Shown here piece by piece: positions 36,642 through 44,768 of a DNA stretch of 64,000 nucleotides; positions within the stretch are counted from its first letter, which is position 1, and every line of letters begins with the position of its first letter. The position numbers were made by a program, and so were the translations under genes. The DNA is taken from positions 2,046,001 through 2,110,000 of the forward strand of contig NZ_CP038437.2 of the NCBI RefSeq assembly GCF_008329985.2, in the 5' to 3' direction. The notes beneath the pieces were generated by a model. That model searched no databases, was not told the DNA's origin, and saw only the letters and a list, made by a program, of their open reading frames with translations. The stretch comes from Halomonas binhaiensis (lineage in GTDB: Bacteria > Pseudomonadota > Gammaproteobacteria > Pseudomonadales > Halomonadaceae).

Positions 36642-37193
36642 TCAAAAAGGCAAAAAGCGCTGCCAGAACCTTTGGAGTGCCAGGACAAGAGCGATGAACA
36701 GCATGATGATAATAGCCCAGAGGGGACTGTAGAAAGTGGTGTAGACCTCCCAGCCCATCAGCCCCAGAGCTTCGGAGTACATGGTTGGAGCTCCAGCCAG
36801 ATGCCCTCCTAGAGTGCCTGCAGCGGCAAATAGAAATACTCCGAGCAGCGCGAGAATCACCAATGCCCAGCGTCGATTGCCATCGAATGCGGCACGACGA
36901 GCTCGCCAGACGAGTACAGTGATCATGCTGAAGACGCCAAGCGACCATAGAGACATCAGAATATGGTTTCGCGCCAAGGGGCTGTGAGTGCTGGCCTCCA
37001 ATGGCCAGATCATGAAGCCCGTAATGATAGCAGCCAGTGCGCCGAGCAAACCGAGGATCAACACTGGAAGCAGGGTGGCGCGGCAGAGCTCGGCAATTCG
37101 GCCAGGGAGCAGAGCGCCGACCAGAATCATCAGACTGGCCAGCGCCCAGAACCCCACGGGGAAATGGACGAGCATGTGGTGCATGCCGGTCAT
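36642..37193 (-). CDS. DUF2231-type multi-pass membrane protein
   Basis: A 183-residue inner-membrane protein with five hydrophobic segments. The start MHHMLVHFPVGFWALASLMI carries the His-x-Pro signature of DUF2231 proteins, and further His residues are in STHSPLARNHILM and GGHLAG. Members are often found beside cytochromes and may bind heme; this is family knowledge, not proof. Its ATG overlaps the stop of the upstream 54-residue gene by 4 bp (ATGA). It is the last gene of the operon with the heme-subunit protein. Confidence 0.78.
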   Translation of the reverse strand: MTGMHHMLVHFPVGFWALASLMILVGALLPGRIAELCRATLLPVLILGLLGALAAIITGFMIWPLEASTHSPLARNHILMSLWSLGVFSMITVLVWRARRAAFDGNRRWALVILALLGVFLFAAAGTLGGHLAGAPTMYSEALGLMGWEVYTTFYSPLWAIIIMLFIALVLALQRFWQRFLPF

Positions 37194-37354
37194 GGCCGAT
37201 GCCCTTTATGGGGGGTAGAAGTGTCAGACCGGACGGGGACACGGCGAGTATTGGTTACCCGGCTGGCGAGCCAGGAACCGGACAGAACCATGAGAGTAGA
37301 TAGTGCCCAGAACCACGATGGAATGTAGATGAGCACATCATGGATGCTGATCAT
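37190..37354 (-). CDS. 54-residue membrane protein inside the heme-subunit operon
   Basis: A short gene between the ethylbenzene-dehydrogenase-like gene and the DUF2231 gene. It overlaps both by 4 bp (ATGA at each end) and has AAGGAG 8 bases before its ATG. The product starts MISIHDVLIYIPSWFWALST, is one membrane helix (about 7-30), then a basic tail rich in Arg, Ser and Thr. The double overlap and good ribosome site make it a real gene. It is probably a small subunit of the same membrane complex. Confidence 0.75.
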   Translation of the reverse strand: MISIHDVLIYIPSWFWALSTLMVLSGSWLASRVTNTRRVPVRSDTSTPHKGHRP

Positions 37355-38790
37355 GGGATGTCTCCTTCATGAGTCGAACGAAAGCCGGGTAGCAAGGCGA
37401 TCGTCACGCCGAGCATGACGATGAGTCCGGCAATCAGGGTCATCCACCACTGGGTGGTGATGGCATTGTTGAACTCCATTTCCACACCATAGTGAGCTAA
37501 CTGTTCCTCACTATGGCGAGCGCGCACCGGAGTGCCTTCGGCGATGTCCTTGGCACCGGCATGGGCTGTACTGGTAAGCAGAGGCCAGCTCACTTGCCCC
37601 GGGTAGAACAGCGTCATCTTGAACCAAGCATTGCCCCAGGTTGGCGAGCTGCCAGAAAAGACGGTTGCCTGGATATCCGCTTTTCGACCCAACCCCAGAG
37701 AGTGCGGAAGGGAAACATAGTGCCAGCGGCTGCCAGTGGCATTGCGATAGACAGCAATGCCGATGTCGTAGAGACCTTGTTCCTTCAGAATCTTGTCATC
37801 CAGTGGATTGCCGGTATCCATATCTCGGACCAGTGTCACGTCCCAGAAACCTTTCCCCCAGCGGGCCTGGCCATGGACGGAGATGTTGCCCCGGGATTCT
37901 TGAGGAGGGCGTAGCAGGCGGCGGGGGATGACATCACCGTTCTGCCACTGGTGGCTTGGATCGAAATCCGTCGCGATATTCTCGGAGAGATAGTAGAAAC
38001 TGTCGAAATCGACCTGGTCCGATATCACATCTTCCCAGCGCAAGGCCCGTTGCCCGGTGGTTTGCGGATTGAACATCCAGAGAGGCCTATTGTTGTCACT
38101 ATCCCAATTGGTGGTGTAAGGGCCCGCACCTTCGTCACTGTTGCGATATTCACCGACCCATTGGTCATCCGAACTGCCGATGGGATTGGAGCGCCCTGCA
38201 CGCCAGTGCCATAGGTCCAGGAAGTAGCCGGCCTCGCGTTGAGCCGCAAGGAGCTTGCTGTCAACGACACTGCGCCAGTCATTCTGGTCATTTCGAGTCG
38301 CAGGCAGGTACTTGCGAACATCCTGATGGCCCATTTTCTGGCCGAGATAGGGGTGCTGTGCGACCTCTTCAGAACTTGCTGAATTACTGAAGAAGCGCAT
38401 CTGGTCGCCAATAGTGATATAGCCGCCATAACGACCGAATTCGGGAACGCTCCCGTCATCCAGTAGCATGGCAATCCGATCCTCATAGACACCTTCCGGG
38501 TTGGGTCCAGGCGTGGAGTCTCCATGACGTATCCACTTGCCGTCCTCGTAGCGCAGCATGTCGTGATAGATATGAGGACGTTTTGCGGGCCAACGATAGC
38601 GAATGAAGATCTGGGTGTCGTTATAAGCGGCTTGTACCTGCAGCGGCATGGTCAACTCTGCAGGTATCGATATGTTGCGCTCGAGGTCATCTCCGACGAC
38701 CCCGTTGCCGTGGGTGATCCATGAAAGTCCCAGCGCGATGGGCAGCCCAAGTACCAGCCAGGGAATGGTGCTCTCATCAAGGCGTTTCAT
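37351..38790 (-). CDS. Ethylbenzene-dehydrogenase-type heme b subunit, membrane-anchored
   Basis: The 479-residue protein has an N-terminal signal or anchor (WLVLGLPIALGLSWITHG) and a C-terminal helix (WWMTLIAGLIVMLGVTIALL). Between them is an EB_dh-type domain like the gamma subunits of type II DMSO-reductase-family enzymes. Characteristic stretches are NDTQIFIRYRWPAKRPH, EDRIAMLLDDGSVPEF, DLWHWRAGRSNPIG and GKGFWDVTLVRDMDTG. No CxxCH is present, so heme b is more likely than heme c. The molybdenum and iron-sulfur subunits are not in this window. ATG 38790 precedes the anchor. A TTGAT-N4-xTxAA Fnr-like sequence at 38855-38868 is too weak to annotate. Confidence 0.8.
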   Translation of the reverse strand: MKRLDESTIPWLVLGLPIALGLSWITHGNGVVGDDLERNISIPAELTMPLQVQAAYNDTQIFIRYRWPAKRPHIYHDMLRYEDGKWIRHGDSTPGPNPEGVYEDRIAMLLDDGSVPEFGRYGGYITIGDQMRFFSNSASSEEVAQHPYLGQKMGHQDVRKYLPATRNDQNDWRSVVDSKLLAAQREAGYFLDLWHWRAGRSNPIGSSDDQWVGEYRNSDEGAGPYTTNWDSDNNRPLWMFNPQTTGQRALRWEDVISDQVDFDSFYYLSENIATDFDPSHQWQNGDVIPRRLLRPPQESRGNISVHGQARWGKGFWDVTLVRDMDTGNPLDDKILKEQGLYDIGIAVYRNATGSRWHYVSLPHSLGLGRKADIQATVFSGSSPTWGNAWFKMTLFYPGQVSWPLLTSTAHAGAKDIAEGTPVRARHSEEQLAHYGVEMEFNNAITTQWWMTLIAGLIVMLGVTIALLPGFRSTHEGDIP

Positions 38791-39024
38791 ATGGCCTCCC
38801 TGCAGCAAGCAGGAGATATCGCTTTCTTCAGACTAGGCCCGATAGAGAGATGGATTGATGTGTCTTAAGAGCATTTGTGATGCAGGTCAAGAAAGTGGTG
38901 AAAAAGCCAAGTGCGAGTGCATTATATTGGGAGAGGACCGGGGAGAGAGTAGGAGAGAGAGTAAAAGATCGGTTTGGTAGGTGTGAAGAAAGATATCAGT
39001 TCTATTATGCAGCTTATAATGAAA

Positions 39025-39067
39025 AAGACGATGCATCGTAGCATGATGTGCATTGATGCATCGTCTT
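39025..39067 (-). terminator. Terminator of peptide gene 2 (minus strand)
   Basis: A 13-bp stem AAGACGATGCATC / GATGCATCGTCTT with a 17-base loop. On the - strand it is followed by TTTCATT. It lies just downstream of the minus-strand peptide gene. Confidence 0.75.
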
Positions 39068-39123
39068 CGCTGTAACAGATATCGCAACGGATGTTGCGCG
39101 CACTTCCTTGAGATCAGAGGCTC

Positions 39124-39306
39124 TTAGAAGTTGAAGTCCAGACTGATGTCACTGAAGTTGAAGTTGATGGAAAACTCCGTGTCCAGGAACTCGAGAATGG
39201 GTTCAAAGTTGAAGTCCGGGATAGAAAGCTCAAGGCTGTACTTATTGCCACCGGTAACAGCATCGATTTCAGCAGTGTCCAGCGTTCGAATTGTAGAAAC
39301 GGACAT
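39124..39306 (-). CDS. Microcin-like double-glycine peptide precursor 2
   Basis: A 60-residue precursor, the only one of the seven on the - strand. The 20-residue leader is MSVSTIRTLDTAEIDAVTGG. The 40-residue core is acidic and Phe/Asn-rich, with alternating pattern (IPDFNFEPILEFLD, then TEFSINFNFSD), no Gly and no Cys. It is unlike the Gly-rich cores but shares F-x-FEP and TEFS words with the peptide at 51799. GGAGGG lies 5 bases before ATG 39306; an in-frame ATG four codons earlier is not needed. Upstream TTGACT (39403-39408, - strand) could be its -35. Confidence 0.75.
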   Translation of the reverse strand: MSVSTIRTLDTAEIDAVTGGNKYSLELSIPDFNFEPILEFLDTEFSINFNFSDISLDFNF

Positions 39307-40031
39307 AACACCCTCCATAGCTTTATCAATAGTTTTGACCTGCGAGGTCCATGGTAGGCTGATATAGGGTTAAATCTGTACATTTTTTGTAAATAAGTGG
39401 TGAGTCAAGGAGGCCGTGAGAGAAAGATTTTTTCTAAAAGTATTTCCTATGGGGAAATATGATTCCGATGGTTTATTTTTGTCAAATAGTGTTGTCTATG
39501 CATGTTGTTGAGGCATGCCTTGCCTTAACATGATGTGAATATATGTATAGACATCAAGTTGTTCTATGATGGTTTTCGGCATGGCAGGTCAGGCGAACCT
39601 CCCCGCAGCACGTGAAGTATCTCGATGACAGCACCTACCAGCATATCACTTGCGATGTGCGGCGGAACCCTTGCGTGAGACTGGGCAGAATAAAAGACCC
39701 CGGCCTCAGCCGGGGTAAGGTTCGCAGGGAATATCTGAAGGGATACCAGAATATTCATCTGCTATATTAGACGATTACAAGAGATTGGTATGTAAGAAAT
39801 CTCTTGTTTAACATGTAAGATAATGACGATACGTATATATGGGAAATTTTCTCTATATATGGAAACCTGCATGAGGTGAATGCCTTGGTGTAATAATTCT
39901 TGGCTAAGAATTGTTGTTTTAATAAAGTGATAAAGAGAATTATATGCTGCATGTTATTTACTTTTTTCTTTATAAAAATAATTTTATGTTACATGATGGA
40001 AAGTATTCTTCTAAAACTAAACAGTTAATGA
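39307..40031. other. Long AT-rich spacer with one minus-strand terminator
   Basis: The region has a perfect ACCCCGGC-CTCA-GCCGGGGT hairpin at 39697-39716, which on the - strand is followed by CTTTTATT. I could not find the gene it would terminate. The rest (about 39370-40030) is AT-rich and holds no supported ORF. Confidence 0.45.
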
Positions 40032-40060
40032 TTGACGTGGACGCTCTGCTCGACAATATT
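40032..40060 (+). promoter_or_regulatory. Promoter of microcin-like peptide gene 3
   Basis: TTGACG (40032-40037), 17 bases, AATATT (40055-40060), preceded by C as in the other peptide promoters, 67 bases before the ATG. Confidence 0.6.
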
Positions 40061-40127
40061 GTGGTAGCCAAGAAAATTTATGGGTCCAACAGCATGGCCA
40101 TTATTAATTGATATTCTGGAGAACATC

Positions 40128-40361
40128 ATGAATGTATCTGAGATTCGTACCTTAAACGAAGAAGAAATTGGCATGGTCTCTGGTGGTGCAACTTATGATC
40201 AGGCTTATGAGTCTTTCATAGACTATGGAAGTCAACTGGGAGCTGCTGTTGGAGCCTTGCTGGCAGGAAGCTATACGTCAACAGCACTAAGCCCAACATT
40301 TGCTTTGAACTTTGTTGACAGTTTCGGCGACATTCTGGAAGGTTTTGCCAGTTTCTCATAA
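40128..40361 (+). CDS. Microcin-like double-glycine peptide precursor 3
   Basis: A 77-residue precursor with the leader MNVSEIRTLNEEEIGMVSGG and a 57-residue core. The core begins ATYDQAYESFIDYGSQLGAA and continues with GALLAGSYTSTALSPTFAL. It is alignable, at low identity, to the ISFDxAYSDF...AYTGIALTPALI core of peptides 1, 5 and 7, so it is a divergent member of the same family. The C-terminus is acidic and Phe-rich and lacks the Gly repeats. GGAG lies 8 bases before ATG 40128; an ATG at 40080 is not preceded by a ribosome site and would break the leader rule. Confidence 0.8.
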   Translation: MNVSEIRTLNEEEIGMVSGGATYDQAYESFIDYGSQLGAAVGALLAGSYTSTALSPTFALNFVDSFGDILEGFASFS

Positions 40362-40485
40362 GGCCTTGGCATGTCTCAGGCCGATGATAGGGCATTTTTG
40401 ACAATGCAGTTGTCACGGTGAAATGTCATCAAAAAGGCTTTCATTAGCGTGTTTCCCTGGTAGGTATGCTCTCGCATGCTTTGGA

Positions 40486-40507
40486 CAATGCCTCTTGGCA
40501 TTGTCTT
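40486..40507 (+). terminator. Terminator downstream of peptide gene 3
   Basis: A 9-bp stem GACAATGCC / GGCATTGTC, loop TCTT, then seven T. The CAATGCC half-site is shared with the other peptide-gene terminators. Confidence 0.85.
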
Positions 40508-40575
40508 TTTTTATTGTGCATAGGCTGTGGATGTGTCATCTCTGCTAGTGGTTTTCATTGCGGTGAGGAACTTGC

Positions 40576-41094
40576 ATGAAGTTGATGGATCGAGCAGCCT
40601 TGTATAGCCGAGCAGCCCACCAGGCGGTAGGTCAGCAAAGAAAATACACGGGAGAGCCCTATTGGCATCATCCTGCGGCAGTGGCTGAATTGGTCGTGCA
40701 GGTAGCGGGGGTGAGTGAGGAGATGATCGCGGCTGCCTACTTGCACGATGTAGTGGAAGACACTTCAGTGACTCATGATGACATCATGTTTGAATTCGGG
40801 GTGGTAATCTCAGGGTACGTACTCGAATTGACTGACCATTATGTTGACCCCGAGCTAGGCAACCGTGCCCACCGTAAGGCTCTGGAAAGGGAACGGTTGG
40901 CGCGTATATCGTCACAGGCTCAGACCATAAAGTATGCCGATCTGATAGATAACACCCGCTCCATTGTGGATAGAGACCCGGGGTTCGCCAAGATCTACAT
41001 GGCTGAGAAGCAGGCATTGCTGGGGGGCATGCAGGCTGGTGATGCAGGGCTATATGCTCAGGCAAGAGCGCTGGTAGATGATTTTTATCGGTAA
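40576..41094 (+). CDS. HD-domain hydrolase resembling small alarmone hydrolases (MESH1/SpoT-type)
   Basis: The 172-residue protein is a single HD domain. It carries the RelA/SpoT-hydrolase pattern: AHQAVGQQRKYTGEPYWHHP (first His pair), AAYLHDVVEDTSVTHDD (HDxxED) and TIKYADLIDNTRSI (the second Asp). These residues bind Mn2+ and ppGpp in MESH1 and SpoT. There is no synthetase, TGS or ACT domain. It could hydrolyse (p)ppGpp or another nucleotide. GAGGAA lies before the ATG. It sits between two peptide genes in the same direction, behind its own upstream terminator. Confidence 0.82.
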   Translation: MKLMDRAALYSRAAHQAVGQQRKYTGEPYWHHPAAVAELVVQVAGVSEEMIAAAYLHDVVEDTSVTHDDIMFEFGVVISGYVLELTDHYVDPELGNRAHRKALERERLARISSQAQTIKYADLIDNTRSIVDRDPGFAKIYMAEKQALLGGMQAGDAGLYAQARALVDDFYR

Positions 41095-41218
41095 CCATGA
41101 TGCCTTGGCTGCCTCTTCAATGGCCTTCCCCGAAGGGTGATTGTGATAGCTGCTAAACATGTTGGTTGCATGAAGTTACCAATGAACATTGATCATTTGA
41201 GAATCAAACAATCTGAGT

Positions 41219-41247
41219 TTGACTTGGACTGATGCCTCAACAATAGT
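41219..41247 (+). promoter_or_regulatory. Promoter of microcin-like peptide gene 4
   Basis: TTGACT (41219-41224), 17 bases, AATAGT (41242-41247), 50 bases before the ATG. The -10 lies within AACAATAGTTGA, which occurs identically before peptide gene 5. Confidence 0.62.
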
Positions 41248-41297
41248 TGATTGACCATTCCACAATAAGCAACACCTATGCAGGTTCGGAGGGCACA

Positions 41298-41516
41298 ATG
41301 AGCAAGTCAACTATGCGTCATTTAAGTGATGATGAAGTCAATGCGGTTTCTGGTGGTGTCACGGTTTCAGCCGGTGCGGAGGTCTCAGTGAGTGTAGGTG
41401 TGGATGTCTCATCCAGTGCCGAAGCCGATGTCACTTCCAGTGCCGGGGCAGATGTGTCCGTCAGCGTTGGTACAGGCATGTCATCAGGTACAGGAGCAGG
41501 ATTTTTGCTGTTCTGA
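41298..41516 (+). CDS. Microcin-like double-glycine peptide precursor 4
   Basis: A 72-residue precursor with the leader MSKSTMRHLSDDEVNAVSGG. The 52-residue core is strikingly low in complexity: alternating Val, Ser, Ala, Gly with regular Asp/Glu (VSVSVGVDVSSSAEADV, then SSAGADVSVSVGTGMSSG) and a hydrophobic GFLLF end. The pattern suggests a beta-rich or assembling peptide rather than a pore-forming helix. It has no Cys or aromatic residue before the C-terminus. GGAGGG precedes ATG 41298, and it has its own promoter and terminator. Confidence 0.78.
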   Translation: MSKSTMRHLSDDEVNAVSGGVTVSAGAEVSVSVGVDVSSSAEADVTSSAGADVSVSVGTGMSSGTGAGFLLF

Positions 41517-41568
41517 TTGATTGGTTCTCGATATACCCCGGTTGGGCTGCATTTTCTGAACCGGTCTC

Positions 41569-41594
41569 CAGGCAATGCCAGATGGCATTGCCTG
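41569..41594 (+). terminator. Terminator of peptide gene 4
   Basis: An 11-bp stem CAGGCAATGCC / GGCATTGCCTG, loop AGAT, then TTTGTTTG. It carries the shared GGCAATGCC half-site. Confidence 0.87.
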
Positions 41595-41772
41595 TTTGTT
41601 TGTGACTATGCAACTCCAGGAAGTACGCAGGTGGCCATCATGGCAGCAACGCCTGGAGATGATGTGCCAGGAATGGCGAATATAGGAAGTTGCCAGAAAA
41701 GGCGGGAGACACACATCAGGGGCAAGAGCCATCCATGGCGGGCTAGTATTGCGTCCTGTCGTGACGCGGCTG

Positions 41773-41841
41773 CCATCCTTGGCACGGTACCCATCCTTGG
41801 CACGATACCCATCCTTGGTAGGTCCCCATCCTTGGTGAGCC
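41773..41841. repeat. Tandem repeat, 18-bp unit, four copies
   Basis: Units CCATCCTTGGCACGGTAC, CCATCCTTGGCACGATAC and two decayed copies follow one another. They are non-coding and lie downstream of peptide gene 4. Confidence 0.85.
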
Positions 41842-41977
41842 TTCTACGTCACGCATCTACTTTAGTCTAGTGTTGGTGGTGTCGCTGTAAGACATCGCTG
41901 ATTTGAGATGTAGGAAAGTGGCGATATTAGGTGGGGATTTTTACAGGTTTTGTGTGGCGGATACCATATGAAGAAGA

Positions 41978-41995
41978 GCGGGCCCATGGGCCCGC
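41978..41995 (-). terminator. Terminator of the CBS-domain gene
   Basis: GCGGGCCC-AT-GGGCCCGC forms a perfect palindromic stem 27 bp after the stop of the minus-strand CBS gene, followed on that strand by TCTTCTTC. Confidence 0.55.
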
Positions 41996-42021
41996 CTGCC
42001 TCGCAGCAAGAGATGGAATGC

Positions 42022-42585
42022 TCAGTTGAGGGTATGGCTCAGGACCTTGAGAACCGAGGACTTTGGCTTGAGCGCTAGCTGTTGATGAAGACGTTCGGAA
42101 AGCTCTCGCAGAGAGATCAGCCCACGGATCTGCTGGTATTCATCATTCCGCACCAGGCAGTAGGGTTCGCCAGCTTCCTGCAAAGTGCTCACCAGATCTG
42201 CAACGGTGGCTTTTGCCAGATCCTTGTAATCAAGCGCAGGCATGGCCGCACGAGGCAGCATCAGGTCGGCAGCCGTCAGGCTCTCTCGGTTAATACTCAA
42301 GGTTGCCTGTGCTGCGAGCAGACTCTGCTCGGAGAGGCGCTCCAGGGTCAATAAGCCAATCAGATTGCGGTGATGGTCGATGACCAGCTTGCCATCCACC
42401 TCCTCTGTAGCCATCAACCGGGCTACCCAGAGTGCCGGAGTCTCAGCACTGACAGTATGAGGGCGGTGCTGACGGAAGTCTGTCATGAGACTCAGGGCAG
42501 GAGAATCCTGCTCAATATCGTCGAATTCCAAGGGAGTAACCAAGTGGTCTGCAGTGTTGAGTCTTGATAAGGGCAAAATTTTCAT
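42022..42585 (-). CDS. CBS-domain protein
   Basis: A 187-residue soluble protein made of two CBS motifs: about 45-90 (DGKLVIDHHRNLIGLLTLERL) and about 120-175 (TVADLVSTLQEAGEPYCLVR, GLISLREL). Paired CBS motifs bind adenine nucleotides and sense energy state. There is no attached enzyme or channel. The N-terminal region LSRLNTADHLVTPLEF is unique. A single gene between the peptide and Hint loci; no functional link is visible. Confidence 0.82.
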   Translation of the reverse strand: MKILPLSRLNTADHLVTPLEFDDIEQDSPALSLMTDFRQHRPHTVSAETPALWVARLMATEEVDGKLVIDHHRNLIGLLTLERLSEQSLLAAQATLSINRESLTAADLMLPRAAMPALDYKDLAKATVADLVSTLQEAGEPYCLVRNDEYQQIRGLISLRELSERLHQQLALKPKSSVLKVLSHTLN

Positions 42586-42676
42586 ATAGCAGCCTCTGCT
42601 CCGCCCACGTATTCACGATGGGGCGGCTGTCATGAACCGGCTTGGGGAAAAGCCGGACGTCAGGTGGGGGCAGAAG

Positions 42677-43015
42677 CTATTGCGGAGGAGCGCGGATGGA
42701 ATAGCCCGTGCGGTGAGGGCTGCGGTATGCCGGAGGGCGTAATGCATTGCCTATTGCCCTGGCGGACCAGGAGGCTGGGAGAGCGAAACCGATGAGCGCT
42801 TCGCTGTCTTCACTCCCTTCGTCGGATAGTGCCGTCGTCGTGAAGGCGTTGTCATATGTGGATGCTGTCAGAGCCTTGCTGGAGACGCGCGCGTCTTCCT
42901 CGCCCGCGAATGCGGTCGGTAGCATGACCCAGAAGAGCAGAGCCGTCAGACAGGCGGTCAGGACACGTTGCAACAAGGGCAGCAATCCTTCCTGGTGGAC
43001 GCGCGACATGCGCAT
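42677..43015 (-). CDS. Small exported protein, unknown function
   Basis: A 112-residue protein with a signal peptide (basic start, LLPLLQRVLTACLTALLFWV, cleavage near AFAGEEDA). The rest is a low-complexity mature part rich in Ser, Thr and Ala (SSKALTASTYDNAFTTTALS) and a basic C-terminus. I recognise no family. The start could be 43015 or 43009. Confidence 0.5.
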   Translation of the reverse strand: MRMSRVHQEGLLPLLQRVLTACLTALLFWVMLPTAFAGEEDARVSSKALTASTYDNAFTTTALSDEGSEDSEALIGFALPASWSARAIGNALRPPAYRSPHRTGYSIRAPPQ

Positions 43016-43592
43016 CCATGCCCTTTCACGCTAAAGCACTGATCGAAATAGCACAAGAGGGTTTCATGCAGGCTACATTATCTCAAGCTCGTATCCCTTG
43101 GTGTCATCAGGTAAGAGGACATGCGGAATAGAACATTAGTGATATGAAGAACAAAGTGACTGAAACGGTATGAATGAGTCTTTCAAAAAGTTAATTACTG
43201 CTGATTTTGTTGTGCGGTTTTCAGGCTTTTATTGGCTAAAATGTCAAACATGTAAAGACAGGTGTATAGACTTTTCTGTGTGAAGGGAAATCCGACTAAA
43301 AATCGTGTGACAGATAGTAAATGATCTTATTTTTACATGTCAACTTATTGATATATATGGATAATATATATTTTGCACGCAAATTTACTTAGGATTGGTT
43401 TGTTACATCTTTTCAGGTGGTAAATCCAGGATAGGTGCGAAATAAACAGGTGCTAGGGTTGCCATTGGTTGTAAAGGATAGTGATTGATCTTCTGCAACC
43501 TCACGCATGCATGTTGCGTGCAAATACAATGGATAAATGTTGCCGTTCAAAATATCTGGACCCCTGGTACTAACCGTGGATGGAGAATAGTC
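43016..43592. other. AT-rich region upstream of the first Hint gene
   Basis: About 575 bp, clearly AT-richer than the flanks, especially 43130-43480 with runs such as TTGATATATATGG and ATAATATATATTTTG. It probably holds the promoter of the Hint gene. I found no ORF and no double-glycine leader. Confidence 0.45.
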
Positions 43593-44363
43593 ATGGCAGA
43601 TGAAACAACGAACAACTCAGAGCTGGGAGAGATTCTTCCCTCTGTGACTCCGCCAGAAGTGACTCCCCCTGTTGGTGAGACGCCTCCTGTCGGTGAAACG
43701 CCTCCTGTAACCGAAACCCCTCCCAGTGAAACCCCGCCCGTCGAGACCCCTCCGGTTGTTACTCCTCCTGTCATCTGCTTTGCTGCAGGCTCGATGATTG
43801 CCACGGCTGAGGGTGAAGTGGCGGTGGAGACATTGGCCATTGGTGACCTGGTGATGACGGCGAGTGGTGAGCGGGTGGCTGTGAAGTGGGTTGGGCGCCA
43901 AACCTTCCGCCCCGTGGCTTCCAGTGATGAGAACCTGCAGCCCGTGCGCATCAGCGCAGGTGCTCTGGAAACTGGCAAGCCGAACCGCGATCTCGTTCTG
44001 ACCGCTAGCCATGGTGTCATCATCGATGGGCTGGTCATCAATGCGGGTGCGTTGGTCAACCAGGGTTCCATTGACTTCGTTGCGTGGAATGAGCTGCCCG
44101 ATACGGTGACCTATTACCATATCGAGACAGAAAACCATGAGGTCATTCTTGCCAATGGTACTGAGGCAGAGACCTACATCGACTATATCGAGCGCAAGGC
44201 GTTCGACAACTACGACGAGTACGTGGCGCTCTACGGTACTGAAACGCGAATCGTCGAGATGCCGCACCATCGTATTTCGGCTCGCCGCCTGGTGCCCCTG
44301 GCCCTGCGTCAGCGCCTCGGTATTGAGCTGGATGATTCATCATTGATGGTCAAGACAGCTTAA
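43593..44363 (+). CDS. Hint-domain protein 1 with Pro-rich N-terminus
   Basis: A 256-residue protein. Residues 1-60 are a Pro-rich spacer with repeated ETPPV/TPPVGE units. Residues 62-256 form a Hint domain of the Hint_2 type. It has Cys62 in CFAAGSMIAT (the predicted nucleophile), GDLVMTASGERVAVKWVG, the block-B Thr/His in VLTASHGVIIDGLVI, and the long C-terminal part with YHIETENHEVILANGT. Hint domains cleave or splice the peptide bond before Cys1. No C-terminal splice junction (HN-C/S) is present, so N-terminal cleavage or ester formation is the likely reaction. No signal peptide or double-Gly leader is seen. ATG 43593 follows GGAGA. Confidence 0.85.
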   Translation: MADETTNNSELGEILPSVTPPEVTPPVGETPPVGETPPVTETPPSETPPVETPPVVTPPVICFAAGSMIATAEGEVAVETLAIGDLVMTASGERVAVKWVGRQTFRPVASSDENLQPVRISAGALETGKPNRDLVLTASHGVIIDGLVINAGALVNQGSIDFVAWNELPDTVTYYHIETENHEVILANGTEAETYIDYIERKAFDNYDEYVALYGTETRIVEMPHHRISARRLVPLALRQRLGIELDDSSLMVKTA

Positions 44364-44397
44364 CTATTGGTCGAGTAGAAATCGCTGTATGAAAGCG

Positions 44398-44432
44398 CCG
44401 GTCGGACATCCAGCATATGTCTGTTCGACCGG
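44398..44432 (+). terminator. Terminator after Hint gene 1
   Basis: CCGGTCG / CGACCGG (7 bp, extendable with mismatches on the loop side) is followed by TGTTTGACTCGTTTTT. Confidence 0.7.
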
Positions 44433-44768
44433 TGTTTGACTCGTTTTTAATCTATGACAATACTGTAATGCGGAAGAAGAATTATAGGGTATTTGTTACA
44501 CAAGTTTTCCTTAATATACAGTCATGTAGATACAAGTATATCGTATGCCACAAGTATTCTTAGCCACTGCTGATTATGTCTTCGAGGCGCAAGAAATCTG
44601 TAGCAGAGCATGGAAGAATTGATGCTAGGGTATCCTCGGCGCAGATGAATAACTTCTTGTTGAGTGCTTCATTCAGCCGTTGAGCCGGTGATGTTCTCAA
44701 TACAAAAATGGAAGTGAGTTTGCGCCGATATATAACCCTGATGAGCAAACTAAGGATGGAAATACATT
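44433..44768. other. Spacer between Hint genes 1 and 2
   Basis: 336 bp, AT-rich in its first half (ATATACAGTCATG..., TATATCG). No gene is supported. Confidence 0.4.

Noticed and set aside
38855..38868. Fnr-like TTGAT-N4-CTTAA upstream of the heme-subunit operon
   Set aside because: Only one half-site matches well; a TGTGA-N6-TCAAG Crp-like sequence lies next to it, and neither is strong enough to annotate.
39564..39758. Minus-strand frame containing PAEAGVFYSA
   Set aside because: It runs through the 39697-39716 terminator hairpin, whose inverted repeat explains the apparent motif; no ribosome site.
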